Source: CAYSTL01 sp964516805 (GTDB lineage Archaea; Thermoplasmatota; Thermoplasmata; Halarchaeoplasmatales; Halarchaeoplasmataceae). From it: a stretch of DNA of 64,000 nt. Below, piece after piece: positions 53,301 to 62,136 of the stretch. The stretch is from contig CAZEXI010000001.1 in the NCBI GenBank assembly GCA_964516805.1, positions 19,489 through 83,488 on the forward strand. The letters run 5' to 3'. A program made the position numbers and the translations under genes. The notes beneath the pieces are model-generated. The model was not told where the DNA came from and made no database searches. It saw only the letters and a list, made by a program, of their open reading frames with translations. The number at the start of each line of letters is the position of its first letter. The stretch's first letter is position 1.

Positions 53301-56300
53301 TGACTGTGAATGGAGATCAAGTTTATTATAAAGATTCATCTGACTCAAATGTTGGTTCTGAAGGTAACTTTGTAAAAGAAACAATAGATATATCATCCTA
53401 TACTGGAAGTACAATAGAAATCAAATTCAACTTTGATTCAATGGACGGCTCTTATAACTCATATCGTGGTTGGTACGTTGACGACGTTGGAGTGGATACT
53501 TCTGAGAATAATCCTCCTACAGCAGATTTCTCATACTCAGTATCTGATTCACAATCAACAACTAGTACAGATGAAAACTATCAAACTAGGATTATGACTC
53601 AAAGTGATATAGAGGAATTAAAAGATAATATAGGTGTATATCAACCAGGAAAAGATTACAACGAATTGATTAATGGACATGGCACTGGGTTAACACCACC
53701 ATCTGAAGAAGATTACAATGATTGGGTAGGCAGTCTAACTGTAGTAGAAGATGTTTATTCAACTAATGATCTCACAGGTGCTGTAGATCTTACAGAAGAT
53801 CAATACTTCCCACCAATAGGAAATCAAGGTTCACAAGGGTCATGCGCTTCTTGGTCAACAGCATATTATGCCAATACATATCTTCAAGCTAAAACCTATG
53901 GATGGGATGCATCATCTGGAGATGAAGACCATTTGATGAGTCCGTCTTGGGTATACAATAAAATAAACGGTGGCAGTGATGGTGGCTCCAATTTAGTCGA
54001 TCCAATGAATTTAGTAGTCTCATTAGGTAATTCCGATCTACAAAAGATGTCTTATGATGATACGGATCATACTTCATGGGGGTCTGAAAATGCATGGAGA
54101 GATGCACCACAACATAGAACCACAGGTGTTGAAACAACAGATGTCAGTAATATAGACGTCATCAAATCATGGTTATCCGAAGGATATCCAGTTACTATGG
54201 CTGTTGATGGTGACCAGTATAATTTTGATGGCGACAATGTGCTATCATCCTCTGAATATTCAGCAGGAAGTCCTAATCATGCCAATACATTAGTTGGTTA
54301 TGATGACAGTATCAGTGATGATGGAGAAACAGGCGCTTTCTTGATAGCTAACTCCTGGGGTCCAAGTTGGGGTCCAAATGATGATGGAACATATTATATG
54401 ACATATGACTGTTTCCAGAATCTTTATTGGACTGACGTGTCAAGATACACAGGTGCTGTATATGATTCTAATTCACATCCTGATAAAGTAATCACCACTG
54501 AATTGAGTACAACTGGAGCAAGAGATGCTACTGTTGAAGTTGGAAGAGGGAGTCCAAGTTCACCTGAAGATTCCAATTCAATACCTTGGAATGGGGGAAA
54601 CAGTAACTTCCCATCGTTCATGTGTTTCGACACTTCTGATTTAGGAGGTAGCTCTTCTCAATATTATGTGAGCATGGATTCTGCATCATCTTCAAGTACT
54701 ATTTCAACAGTCATAGGAGAAAGTTATACGAATGGATACAATGCAGGTAATCCTGATGATTCTTACGAATCAACAGACACACCAGTAAGTACACCTGGAA
54801 CAGCTTCCGTAGAATTTTCAGGAGGTAACAATGGATATTCAGTCTCATTCACAGATGAATCTACTGATAGCGATGGTTCTATAGAATCATGGTCCTGGAA
54901 CTTCGATGATGGATCTTCTAGTACAGAACAAAATCCAACCCATTCATACAGNNNNNNNNNNNNNNNNNNNNNNNNNNNNNNNNNNNNNNNNNNNNNNNNN
55001 NNNNNNNNNNNNNNNNNNNNNNNNNNNNNNNNNNNNNNNNNNNNNNNNNNNTTCGATGATGGATCTTCTAGTACAGAACAAAATCCAACCCATTCATACA
55101 GTTCATCAGGTACATACACTGTCGAATTAACAGTTACGGATAATAGTGGATTAACAGATTCGATAAGTAAAGACATAACTGTTGTTGGTAATAAAAAACC
55201 AACTGCTTCGTTCAGCTTCTCACCAACTGATCCAGGCACAGGAGAAACTATCCAGTTTACAGACGAGTCTACTGACAGCGATGGTACTATAGAATCATGG
55301 TCCTGGAACTTTGGAGATGGAACAACAAGTGATGTTCAAAATCCAACTCATTCATACAGCTCAGAAAACACATACACAGTTGAATTGACTGTTACAGATG
55401 ATGGCGGTGCTACTGACACAGTTACCGAACAAATAACAGTGAGTGATGGTTCTTACAGTCAAGTTGACGGTGGAGATACTAGTTATGGAGAATATATGAC
55501 AAACGTGCAGTTCAACGGTATCAACAAAGATTCAGGAGATGATGGAGGTTATGCTGATCACACGACCAGTGTATCAAACGATGTAATACCAGGCAATTCA
55601 TATCAAATATCTGTTACTTTGAGCACTGCTGGTTATTCAGAATACGTCACAGTTGTAATAGACTGGGACCAAGATTATGACTTAACTAATAATGAAGTAA
55701 TAAAAGTAGGATATGGTAATTCAGAACCTTTAACCGTTAGTGCAGATATAACAGTACCTTCAGATGCTGTTACAGGCCAAACTCGTATGAGAGTTATGCA
55801 GGAATACCAAGGATATCATACAGACCCAACTGCAAACCAGGATTATGGTGAAACTGAAGACTATACAGTAAGTATAGGAAAAGGAAATCAAAATGAAAAA
55901 CCAACAGCTTCATTCTCTTACTCACCAACAAGTCCAACGACTGATGATACAGTACAATTTACTGATGGATCAACTGACAGCGATGGAAGTATCTCTTCTT
56001 GGTCTTGGAACTTTGGAGATGGAACAACAAATGATGTTCAAAATCCAACTCATTCATACAGCTCAGCTGATACATACACTGTTGAATTAACTGTTACAGA
56101 TGATGATGGTGCTACAGATACTGTTTCAAAAGACATTACAGTTGAAAGTAATAATCAAATGAATGATATAATAAATCAAGACTTTGAAGGAGATGTTTCT
56201 GGTTGGACAGCTAATGGTTTATGGCATCTTGTAGATGAAAGTGAAACATACGGTGATTCACACAGTACCTCAACATCAGTTTGGTACGGTCAAGACTCGA

Positions 56301-56827
56301 CAGGAGATTACGATACAGGTTCACAAACAACTGGCTCACTAGTAGTTCCTACACTTGACTTGACTGGTGCTACACAGGCAGAATTATCATTCTATCACTG
56401 GTTTGAAACTGAGAGTTACAGCGGAGATTACGACCAAGTTAAAGTTACAGTTAACGGAAATCAAGTCTACTACAGAGATTCCTCAAACGATAACGTTGGC
56501 TCAGAGAATAATTTCGTAAAAGAAACTATCGATATATCCTCATACATAGGTAGTTCCGTGGAAATACAGTTCACATTCGATTCAACAGACGGATCATACA
56601 ATTCATACCGTGGTTGGTATGTTGATGATGTAGTAGTACAAGCAGACTCGGGAAGTATAGCAGTCACAAATAGTATGTCAAATGATCAAATACAAGATAC
56701 CAATACAAATGATATTTCAAGCATAATAGATACAGACATAGATACTAATGAACAGCTTATGTCCAGTCATATAGAAACAGACCAAAATAAGATAGCAACT
56801 ACAGTAAGAACTAAAAAAATCCTATAA
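50309..56827 (+). CDS. Secreted giant protease with subtilisin (S8) and papain-like (C1A) domains, PKD, MAM-like and GEVED domains
   Basis: This protein has 2172 residues as assembled. A signal peptide (1-26) and prodomain lead to an S8 domain with the triad D290 (GISDTGLDYDH), H332 (GHGTHTSG) and S522 (GTSMACP). PKD repeats lie at about 740-905. A MAM-like jelly-roll (about 908-1067) precedes a papain-type domain at about 1164-1381 with C1179 (QGSCASWS), H1324 (SPNHANTLVGY) and N1348 (IANSWGPSWG). More PKD units, a GEVED domain (about 1715-1857), another PKD and a second MAM-like domain follow. It has no membrane anchor and is secreted. Two different peptidases in one chain suggest extracellular protein degradation. 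One hundred Ns at 54952-55051 make the PKD count uncertain. Confidence 0.88.
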   Translation: MANKKILLFFCLFIAALLVTASFASVQTVNNDETSEDFEYAILDTNSKGKVKELGYEIVEEYDSFVLAKVSTEDDSQFLNDNNIQLMENEENLKKIHFKTGTISSDTFNSIEQTINSNEKSYYLVKAIGPIKPEWKNTIQNHGDIVDYIPENTYVVKLSQSDVLSLKEESFVSNIGEYAPDYKISPELKDVSGNIHITINTYENSEDLLTKILPYGDLVEHSEDTVKIETQGSYVDDIAQISGISYIEPTANLKLLNTDAQWTVQTGTSGDRSIWNHGLTGDGQIVGISDTGLDYDHSAFRDPEGDPIGSNHRKVVRYVEYADDHDLDSSGHGTHTSGSIAGNDEPFGSSTHDGMAKNAKLSFYDIGGSGDSLEIPSDYADIFNPAYSDGARIHSNSWGGSDSSYTSGAKAVDEFMWNHKDMLIFYAMGNSGDSSNTVGTPATAKNIVSVGASGDGNEDVSMNDMASFSSRGPTDDGRLKPTIVAPGDGNSQYSSNSDIQSADSDGDLTTNNNGYTGMHGTSMACPVAAGSATLVREYFVDGHYPEGSINNPSAALIKSVLVNGAVEISGDGAYTNGNSFPNNDQGWGRVNLENSLEFSGDSRNLKVVDETNGISTGSTKTYTVNVADTSEPLEVSMAYTDYPGSTSASKALVNDLNLKVTAPDGSVYKGNVFSGYNPGQSTTGGEYDALNPLENVLRLNPQSGEYTIEVIGENIPQGPQPFALSITGGLGDTGTPSASFSFTPTNPDVGETVQFTDESTDSDGTIESWSWEFGDGSSSTEQNPTHSFSSADTYSVKLTVTDNDGLTNSITKDVTVLGNQVPSVSFSFTPTNPDVGETVQFTDESTDSDGTIESWSWEFGDGSSSTEQNPTHSYSSEGSFTITLEVTDNEGASNSASKDIYVGDKPTSWDFETSPSDWSTSGLWHLVDDSDSYGDSNSPTHSMWYGQDSTGDYDTGSQTTGSLTSPSIDLTGASDAELYFSHWFETEDYDGNYDSVEVTVNGDQVYYKDSSDSNVGSEGNFVKETIDISSYTGSTIEIKFNFDSMDGSYNSYRGWYVDDVGVDTSENNPPTADFSYSVSDSQSTTSTDENYQTRIMTQSDIEELKDNIGVYQPGKDYNELINGHGTGLTPPSEEDYNDWVGSLTVVEDVYSTNDLTGAVDLTEDQYFPPIGNQGSQGSCASWSTAYYANTYLQAKTYGWDASSGDEDHLMSPSWVYNKINGGSDGGSNLVDPMNLVVSLGNSDLQKMSYDDTDHTSWGSENAWRDAPQHRTTGVETTDVSNIDVIKSWLSEGYPVTMAVDGDQYNFDGDNVLSSSEYSAGSPNHANTLVGYDDSISDDGETGAFLIANSWGPSWGPNDDGTYYMTYDCFQNLYWTDVSRYTGAVYDSNSHPDKVITTELSTTGARDATVEVGRGSPSSPEDSNSIPWNGGNSNFPSFMCFDTSDLGGSSSQYYVSMDSASSSSTISTVIGESYTNGYNAGNPDDSYESTDTPVSTPGTASVEFSGGNNGYSVSFTDESTDSDGSIESWSWNFDDGSSSTEQNPTHSYXXXXXXXXXXXXXXXXXXXXXXXXXXXXXXXXXXFDDGSSSTEQNPTHSYSSSGTYTVELTVTDNSGLTDSISKDITVVGNKKPTASFSFSPTDPGTGETIQFTDESTDSDGTIESWSWNFGDGTTSDVQNPTHSYSSENTYTVELTVTDDGGATDTVTEQITVSDGSYSQVDGGDTSYGEYMTNVQFNGINKDSGDDGGYADHTTSVSNDVIPGNSYQISVTLSTAGYSEYVTVVIDWDQDYDLTNNEVIKVGYGNSEPLTVSADITVPSDAVTGQTRMRVMQEYQGYHTDPTANQDYGETEDYTVSIGKGNQNEKPTASFSYSPTSPTTDDTVQFTDGSTDSDGSISSWSWNFGDGTTNDVQNPTHSYSSADTYTVELTVTDDDGATDTVSKDITVESNNQMNDIINQDFEGDVSGWTANGLWHLVDESETYGDSHSTSTSVWYGQDSTGDYDTGSQTTGSLVVPTLDLTGATQAELSFYHWFETESYSGDYDQVKVTVNGNQVYYRDSSNDNVGSENNFVKETIDISSYIGSSVEIQFTFDSTDGSYNSYRGWYVDDVVVQADSGSIAVTNSMSNDQIQDTNTNDISSIIDTDIDTNEQLMSSHIETDQNKIATTVRTKKIL
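52522..52920 (+). repeat. 141-bp exact duplication within PKD-coding DNA
   Basis: Bases 52522-52662 recur without a mismatch at 52780-52920 (offset 258 bp, one PKD unit). Identity at every synonymous site indicates very recent duplication or gene conversion between neighbouring PKD domains. Confidence 0.85.
54902..55101 (+). repeat. Identical 50-bp flanks around the N gap in PKD repeats
   Basis: The 50 bases before the gap (54902-54951) are identical to the 50 after it (55052-55101). This is either a PKD repeat unit or two overlapping contig ends joined without merging. Confidence 0.85.
54952..55051. other. Assembly gap (100 N)
   Basis: A round-number run of 100 Ns is probably a scaffolding placeholder of unknown real length. 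It lies in PKD-coding sequence of the giant protease and happens to leave the reading frame open. Confidence 0.95.
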
Positions 56828-56845
56828 ACCCTTTCTTTCTTTTTT

Positions 56846-57406
56846 CTAATTTTGATTATAGCTATCAATGTGTATAAATTCATCTAATTCTTTTCTTTCT
56901 GGTCTCTCTTTCTCTACCTTCTTTTGTTTCTCAGTTAAAAGATTGTTTGGTTCTTCAGAATGTTTTCCAATATTTACTAAAGTTATGAGTGTATACTCCT
57001 CAGGAATATCCAACAATCTCTTAGTTTTTTTCTCATCATATCCTGCTATCGGATGTGCTACCAATCCTAGTTCTGTGGCTCTTAATATCAAAAAGGCAGT
57101 AGCCATTCCAGTATCGAAAAGATGATATTCCCTACCTTTGACCACACAGTCATCATCCTTTTTGCTGAATACAGCTACAATCAAAGAAGCATTATTTGTC
57201 CATTCATTGTTGTTAGACATGACAAATTCCAAATTCTTTAGTTTATCTTCATTCTTCACAAAAATAAAATTCCAGGGTTGATTGTTGAAACAGGATGGCG
57301 TCAATCGTGCTGCCTTAGCCAGTTCATCTATGATTTTGTCAGTTATTTCGACCTCTTCTAATGACCTGTAAGCTCTCCTCTCATCGATAGCCTTTTTCAC
57401 ATCCAT
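56846..57406 (-). CDS. Nitroreductase family flavoprotein
   Basis: From ATG 57406 the protein has 186 residues. AIDERRAYRSL and LTPSCFNNQPWNFIFV are the FMN-binding signatures of the nitroreductase/Rd-NapB family, with GLVAHPIAGYDEKKTKRLL further on. It would reduce nitro compounds, quinones or flavins with NAD(P)H; the natural substrate is not clear. The ATG is chosen since GAGGT stands eight bases upstream. It directly follows the SufB-like gene on the same strand and may be its operon partner. Confidence 0.88.
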   Translation of the reverse strand: MDVKKAIDERRAYRSLEEVEITDKIIDELAKAARLTPSCFNNQPWNFIFVKNEDKLKNLEFVMSNNNEWTNNASLIVAVFSKKDDDCVVKGREYHLFDTGMATAFLILRATELGLVAHPIAGYDEKKTKRLLDIPEEYTLITLVNIGKHSEEPNNLLTEKQKKVEKERPERKELDEFIHIDSYNQN

Positions 57407-57421
57407 CTTATCAGACCTCAA

Positions 57422-58342
57422 TTAACTCAATAATCCATCGATGATCAGCTCTACAGCTTCATCTTCAGACATGCCTCTTGACATTAGTGTTTGTAACTGC
57501 TTTGTATCTACACTGCCAATAGCCGCTTCATGAGTTACATGAGCTTTCGGATGACGTACTTCAACTATCGGTATCGCATTAGCTACACCTTCATCCTGTA
57601 TGATCTCAGTACAATCCACATGACCTCTAGCGTAAGGAGCATCAGCCATCATCTTGTTGAAAATTTCAGCTTCAGCATTGTCTCTTACAGCAACTCTCGA
57701 ATTTAATACACCTTTTGCACCTTCACCGATCAGATTGCCTTTCTCACTTACCTTTATAACATCGTCACCGAAACCATTTGCTTTTGTTGTCATCTCCATT
57801 ACGCTATTCTTTTTACAGGTTGTCTCGTAATCGATATCTAATTCACCAACTCTACCTTTAATCAATTCAAATTCCGTTTTAAACCGTGCACCTTCCTCCA
57901 AAACGATGTCCGCTTTCGGTACGACTTTTATTCCGCCTTCAGGGCTGTGTATATGCTTCTCGATATAGGTATATTTAGCGTTCTTACCAACGTGTATATC
58001 TGCATCCATAAGATGCTCTACATCCTCTGCATTTGGGAAAACACAGTGAGCAAGTATGTCTATCTTAGAATCTTCTTCTAATTCTATGTGTAAAACTATC
58101 TTCTGTAAAGCTTCTTTATGAGTTACTCCAAAGCACATATGAACCTGATTTTCTATCTCTACTCCTTCTTTAACAGTGAGGTATACTTCGACTCCATTTT
58201 CTATCTCTTCAGGCTCAACTATCAAACCTTCGGTATCACTCATGCCGACTACTTTATCTTTATTTATACTCAAAAAGGCTGTATCTGGATCACTTATAGC
58301 ATGTTCTATATCCGCTTCCTCGTATATCTGGTTAAAGTCCAT
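57422..58342 (-). CDS. sufB: SufB/SufD-like Fe-S cluster scaffold protein
   Basis: This protein has 306 residues, short compared with bacterial SufB (about 470) and typical of archaeal forms. The core beta-helix ends with HVDCTEIIQDEGVANAIPIVEVRHPKAHVTHEAAIG and the close SRGMSEDEAVELIIDGLL, as in the SufBD family. C and H residues in this block are cluster and catalytic candidates. It works with the SufC ATPase to assemble [4Fe-4S] clusters. The start directly follows the sufC stop. Confidence 0.92.
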   Translation of the reverse strand: MDFNQIYEEADIEHAISDPDTAFLSINKDKVVGMSDTEGLIVEPEEIENGVEVYLTVKEGVEIENQVHMCFGVTHKEALQKIVLHIELEEDSKIDILAHCVFPNAEDVEHLMDADIHVGKNAKYTYIEKHIHSPEGGIKVVPKADIVLEEGARFKTEFELIKGRVGELDIDYETTCKKNSVMEMTTKANGFGDDVIKVSEKGNLIGEGAKGVLNSRVAVRDNAEAEIFNKMMADAPYARGHVDCTEIIQDEGVANAIPIVEVRHPKAHVTHEAAIGSVDTKQLQTLMSRGMSEDEAVELIIDGLLS

Positions 58343-59083
58343 CTATATCACTTCCCCTTCTTCTTTATCTGGTTGATTCTTGTGATTACAAGGTATACAT
58401 TGATTCTCAAAGTAATGATCTATCTTTTCCTCGGTACCTTTATCAAGTATACTGCCGCAGCACATCAAAAACGCATGTTCCGCATGTTTGAGAACTTCAG
58501 CACTGTGTGTTATCAATATAACTGTAGAGCCATTTTCCGTAAGATATTTTAAAGCATCAAATATCTTCTCCAAAGATTCTACATCTATACCTGAATCAGG
58601 TTCATCCAATAAAACTAGTTCTGGATCCATCGCTAAAATAGATGCGAGTTCTATCTTTTTACGTTCTCCACCGCTCAAAGATGTGTCTACAGCCCTATTC
58701 ATATATCTTTCAGGTTCCATCCCTACTTTTTCTAAACAATCTTTAACCATCTCATCGTTATCTTCCTTGGCAGCTGCTTTTATAAATCGTTCAACCGTGA
58801 TACCTTCAAATCTAGCCGGCTCCTGCCATGCAAGAGTAATGCCTCTTTTCCCCCTTTCATCTATATCCATATCAACTATAGACTCTCCTTCAAATATGAT
58901 ATCACCTTCTACATCTCTGTAGCCTTCTAAACCCATTATTGTATTGGCTAGAGAAGATTTTCCTGCACCATTAGGACCAACTATTGCATGTACGTACCCT
59001 TCCCAGATATCTATATTTACATCGTCCAATATCTTTGTTCCATCTATACTCAAACTGAGATTTTTTGTCTCTAAAATACCCAT
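58343..59083 (-). CDS. sufC: SufC Fe-S assembly ATPase
   Basis: From ATG 59083 the protein has 246 residues. It is an ABC-type ATPase with Walker A GPNGAGKSSLANTI, signature LSGGERKKIELASI, Walker B LVLLDEPDSGID and H-loop ITHSAEVL. The longer spacing around the Q-loop (ITLAWQEPARFEG) is typical of SufC. CCGSILDKG and CIPCNHK near the end are unusual Cys-containing additions. It pairs with the SufB-like protein encoded directly downstream; this two-gene SUF set is common in archaea. GTGATC before the ATG decides the start. Confidence 0.93.
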   Translation of the reverse strand: MGILETKNLSLSIDGTKILDDVNIDIWEGYVHAIVGPNGAGKSSLANTIMGLEGYRDVEGDIIFEGESIVDMDIDERGKRGITLAWQEPARFEGITVERFIKAAAKEDNDEMVKDCLEKVGMEPERYMNRAVDTSLSGGERKKIELASILAMDPELVLLDEPDSGIDVESLEKIFDALKYLTENGSTVILITHSAEVLKHAEHAFLMCCGSILDKGTEEKIDHYFENQCIPCNHKNQPDKEEGEVI

Positions 59084-59088
59084 AATGA

Positions 59089-59568
59089 TCACTTCTTTAA
59101 TTCTTTTAACTTATTCTTGACCTCATCTACATGACCTCTAACTTTAACCTTTTCCCATTTATGAACTATCTTAGATTCTGGATTGATAATAAATGTACTC
59201 CTGATAACTCCAAAGTATTCATTTCCAAACATCTTTTTAGGTTTCCAGACGCCGTACTTCGCAAGTACTCCATGCTCAGGGTCACTAAGTAATGTGATTT
59301 CTAAATCTTTTAACTGCTTAAATTTTTCATGAGTATCAACATCATCTGGACTTACACCTATAACTTCTGCACCCATATTCTGAAAATCCTCAAGTGCTTC
59401 TGTAAAACTTTGAGCCTCTAGTGTGCATCCAGGAGTGTTATCTTTTGGATAAAAGTAAAGAATCAACCATCGGCCTTCATAATCACTCAAACAGACCTCT
59501 TCACCATTCTCATCTGGCAGACAGAATCCGGGTGCTTCATCACCTATCTTTACACTTTCTTCTGACAT
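59089..59568 (-). CDS. bcp: Peroxiredoxin, BCP/PrxQ type
   Basis: From ATG 59568 the protein has 159 residues. FYPKDNTPGCTLEAQSFTEA places the peroxidatic Cys at C48; the PrxQ resolving Cys usually five residues later is absent, so another thiol must resolve it. SDPEHGVLAKYGVWKPK is typical. It reduces H2O2 and organic peroxides. It starts one base after the korB stop, linking peroxide defence to the oxygen-sensitive oxidoreductase. Confidence 0.93.
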   Translation of the reverse strand: MSEESVKIGDEAPGFCLPDENGEEVCLSDYEGRWLILYFYPKDNTPGCTLEAQSFTEALEDFQNMGAEVIGVSPDDVDTHEKFKQLKDLEITLLSDPEHGVLAKYGVWKPKKMFGNEYFGVIRSTFIINPESKIVHKWEKVKVRGHVDEVKNKLKELKK

Positions 59569-59569
59569 C

Positions 59570-60415
59570 TCAATCAACTTCTAGTAGTTTATTTACTCTT
59601 TTTAACCTTTCATCTCTGCTCAATCTATCCTTTACAGGATTTGTATCACCATATAACTGTTCATGATAAATGGGTTGTTCTTCCTGAAAGTAGATCCCTA
59701 AAGGAACTCTATCCTCTTCCTGGGTCAATTCTATAGCCTCGTTCATCGTTTCTGCAGGCTCCTCCATCACTTCTACAAGATCATTATACTTACTGTACGT
59801 ATTGTGGAAAGTCACACAGGGTTGAAGTATATCTACAATAGCAAATCCTTCGTGCTTCACAGCTTCGACCATCAGATCAGTCAGGTGTGATATATTTCCT
59901 GCATAACCTCTAGCCACAAATGAGGCTCCCGCAGATAATACGATAGCTAGCGGGTTGAGTGGTCTTTCTATACTCCCTCTAGGAGTTGAAGGTCCTTTAT
60001 ACCCCTGTTCACTCGTTGGTGAAACCTGGCCCGTTGTTAATGAATATGCCCCATTATTATGGACGAATAAAGTAACATCCTCATTCCGCTTAGCGGCATA
60101 TATCAGATGTTCGATACCTTCACCATATATATCTCCATCACCGGCAAAACCGATGACTTTTAACTCGGGATTTGCAAACTTCATCCCTTGTATAGAGGTT
60201 ACCTCCCTTCCGTGGATCGAATATAATCCACTTAGATCGATGTAATCGAATATCTTAGCATGACAACCTATACCTGAAGAGATCATCAGGTCCTCCTTTT
60301 TGATACCTTTCTCATCCATTTTCTTTACAGCCTGTTTGAATGCGTTAAGAATTCCAAAATTACCACAACCCTTACACCAGGTATTCTCAGCATATGTGTC
60401 CAAATCTTGAGACAT
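59570..60415 (-). CDS. korB: 2-oxoacid:ferredoxin oxidoreductase beta subunit
   Basis: This protein has 281 residues. WCKGCGNFGILNAFKQA, ISSGIGCHAKIFDYID, and GFAGDGDIYGEGIEHLIYAAKRN bind thiamine pyrophosphate and, with the cysteines, a [4Fe-4S] cluster. NGAYSLTTGQVSPTS is the family substrate-region motif. It completes the catalytic centre with KorA, whose last codons carry its AAGGAGGTGATC ribosome site. 2-Oxoglutarate is the likely substrate, but pyruvate or branched-chain acids cannot be excluded. Confidence 0.93.
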   Translation of the reverse strand: MSQDLDTYAENTWCKGCGNFGILNAFKQAVKKMDEKGIKKEDLMISSGIGCHAKIFDYIDLSGLYSIHGREVTSIQGMKFANPELKVIGFAGDGDIYGEGIEHLIYAAKRNEDVTLFVHNNGAYSLTTGQVSPTSEQGYKGPSTPRGSIERPLNPLAIVLSAGASFVARGYAGNISHLTDLMVEAVKHEGFAIVDILQPCVTFHNTYSKYNDLVEVMEEPAETMNEAIELTQEEDRVPLGIYFQEEQPIYHEQLYGDTNPVKDRLSRDERLKRVNKLLEVD

Positions 60416-60416
60416 A

Positions 60417-62078
60417 TCAGATCACCTCCTTTAATTCCTCAGCCAATTTTTCTGGCTCAAAAGGCCTTCCGTCATACTTCCTTACAACTGTTTTTGGAAC
60501 GATATTTGCTTTTTCTCGAAGGAGTTTAGCGAATTGACCTTCCGAACTCTGCTCTACAATTATAACATCTTCTCCCATGTACTCTTCCAATTCCCAAATT
60601 GGAAATGGTTCTAGATATTTTGGCTGTACTATGCTAGCATCTAGATCCCCATGTTTGACAGCCTCCAAAACACTCATCGTAGTCGAGCCATATGTGAAAA
60701 TCACAGTATCTCCATCACCATATTTATTGACTGTTTCCATATCCTTCATCTTCATAACGATACTTTCACCTTTCTTTCTTCTTTTATCATGCATCTTTGT
60801 GACTATCTCTGGTTCTTCGGTGCTTATGCCGTACTCATCATGTTCTTTGCTGTTCCATTTGATAACATCTTCAGAAGGAGGTAATTTTAAAGGGGATATA
60901 CCATCTTCGGTATCTTTGTATCGATGATAACTTCCAGATCCATTCATTTTCGGTTCAGCCCATTCAGCCTCTTCTGGATTTAAATCAACGGTCATACTGC
61001 TTTCCGAAAGATGTTTCTCCGTCAGCAATATACCGGGTGTTTGGAATTCCCAGACCAAATTAAGCATCTCAGCAGAAAGGTAGAACGATTCTTCTATTGT
61101 ACCGGGTGCTGCAACTATTCTTGGAAACTCGCCATGCCCTTGATGTAAAGCAAAATTAAGGTCACCCTGTTCAGTGTAAGTTGGAACTCCAGTGGATGGT
61201 CCCGGTCTAGAAGATAATACAAATAATACTGGTGCTTCAGCCATACCTGCAAGAGAAAATGCTTCAGCCATAAGGGCAAAACCTCCACCACTCGTTCCCA
61301 CCATTGTTTTAGCACCAGGTAATGTTGCTCCAACAGCTAGATTAGCTACAGCTATCTCACTTTCAGGATGTACAGGCATGACCTGTAGATCATCTTTATG
61401 ATTTGCAAAATAATGTAAAATCGTTGATGCCGGTGTCATCGGGTAAGCTATGTAGATATCTAAACCAGCAGAAGCAGCACCTAAAGATATGGCTTCGTTA
61501 CCTGTCAACACTTTCTTCTTTTCCTCCCCATCTGCCAGATCAAATTTATTGAATATATCTTTGTCAACAGCTATATCATATACTTTTTCAGCAAATGATA
61601 GATTATCTTCAACTCCTTTGGAGTATTCCTCTTTTACAAATTCTTTCATCTCTTCTTTTTCAATACCTAAAACAGTACTAAGAACAGCTATCCCACTAAC
61701 CCCTAAGATCAGATCTGGTCTTGAATATTCTTTTGCGGTACTCGTGAGTGGTAACCCCACACCTTCACCCTCGTCCATTTCATCTGAGTTATAAATAACT
61801 ATACCGTCATCGGAAACGTGATCTTTATGATTATTATAACTTCTCTCATCTATATTAACCACTAGATCAGCCTTCATATAATGACTATTTATTTCATCTA
61901 AAGCAGTACTAACCACAGAAAAATTATGTCCTCCACGGATAAGACTTTGATAATCCTCGATCTCAAAAATATTTCTGCCCATATCCGTAAAAAGATTAGA
62001 TGCTGCAGTTCCAGCCTTTTTGATCCCTTCACCAGCCTTTCCACCAATTATGTATGTGAATACGTTTTTTTTCATCAT
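60417..62078 (-). CDS. korA: 2-oxoacid:ferredoxin oxidoreductase, fused gamma-alpha subunit
   Basis: This protein has 553 residues. Residues 1-180 are the gamma domain (YIIGGKAGEGIKKAG, LIRGGHNFSVVS) and the rest is alpha (GNEAISLGAASAGLDIYIAYPMTPASTILHYF, ARPGPSTGVPTYTEQGDL-like block, IVEQSSEGQFAKLLRE). The fusion with a separate beta subunit is the form seen in many archaea and anaerobes. It oxidatively decarboxylates a 2-oxoacid to acyl-CoA with ferredoxin as acceptor. Two ATGs overlap at the start, behind GGTGATTT. It is the first gene of korA-korB-bcp. Confidence 0.93.
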   Translation of the reverse strand: MMKKNVFTYIIGGKAGEGIKKAGTAASNLFTDMGRNIFEIEDYQSLIRGGHNFSVVSTALDEINSHYMKADLVVNIDERSYNNHKDHVSDDGIVIYNSDEMDEGEGVGLPLTSTAKEYSRPDLILGVSGIAVLSTVLGIEKEEMKEFVKEEYSKGVEDNLSFAEKVYDIAVDKDIFNKFDLADGEEKKKVLTGNEAISLGAASAGLDIYIAYPMTPASTILHYFANHKDDLQVMPVHPESEIAVANLAVGATLPGAKTMVGTSGGGFALMAEAFSLAGMAEAPVLFVLSSRPGPSTGVPTYTEQGDLNFALHQGHGEFPRIVAAPGTIEESFYLSAEMLNLVWEFQTPGILLTEKHLSESSMTVDLNPEEAEWAEPKMNGSGSYHRYKDTEDGISPLKLPPSEDVIKWNSKEHDEYGISTEEPEIVTKMHDKRRKKGESIVMKMKDMETVNKYGDGDTVIFTYGSTTMSVLEAVKHGDLDASIVQPKYLEPFPIWELEEYMGEDVIIVEQSSEGQFAKLLREKANIVPKTVVRKYDGRPFEPEKLAEELKEVI

Positions 62079-62136
62079 AAATCACCTTTGAAAGAGTTTT
62101 TGATATTAATAAAAAGTAAAAGGGTTTTGGGAGTTT

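Noticed and set aside
54763..55239. Long minus-strand frame opposite the PKD region
   Set aside because: It is an antisense shadow of the repetitive PKD coding sequence and spans the N gap.
52500..56150. Tandem DNA repeats resembling a repeat array such as CRISPR
   Set aside because: The repeats are in frame, encode PKD domains, and lack short uniform repeats with unique spacers.
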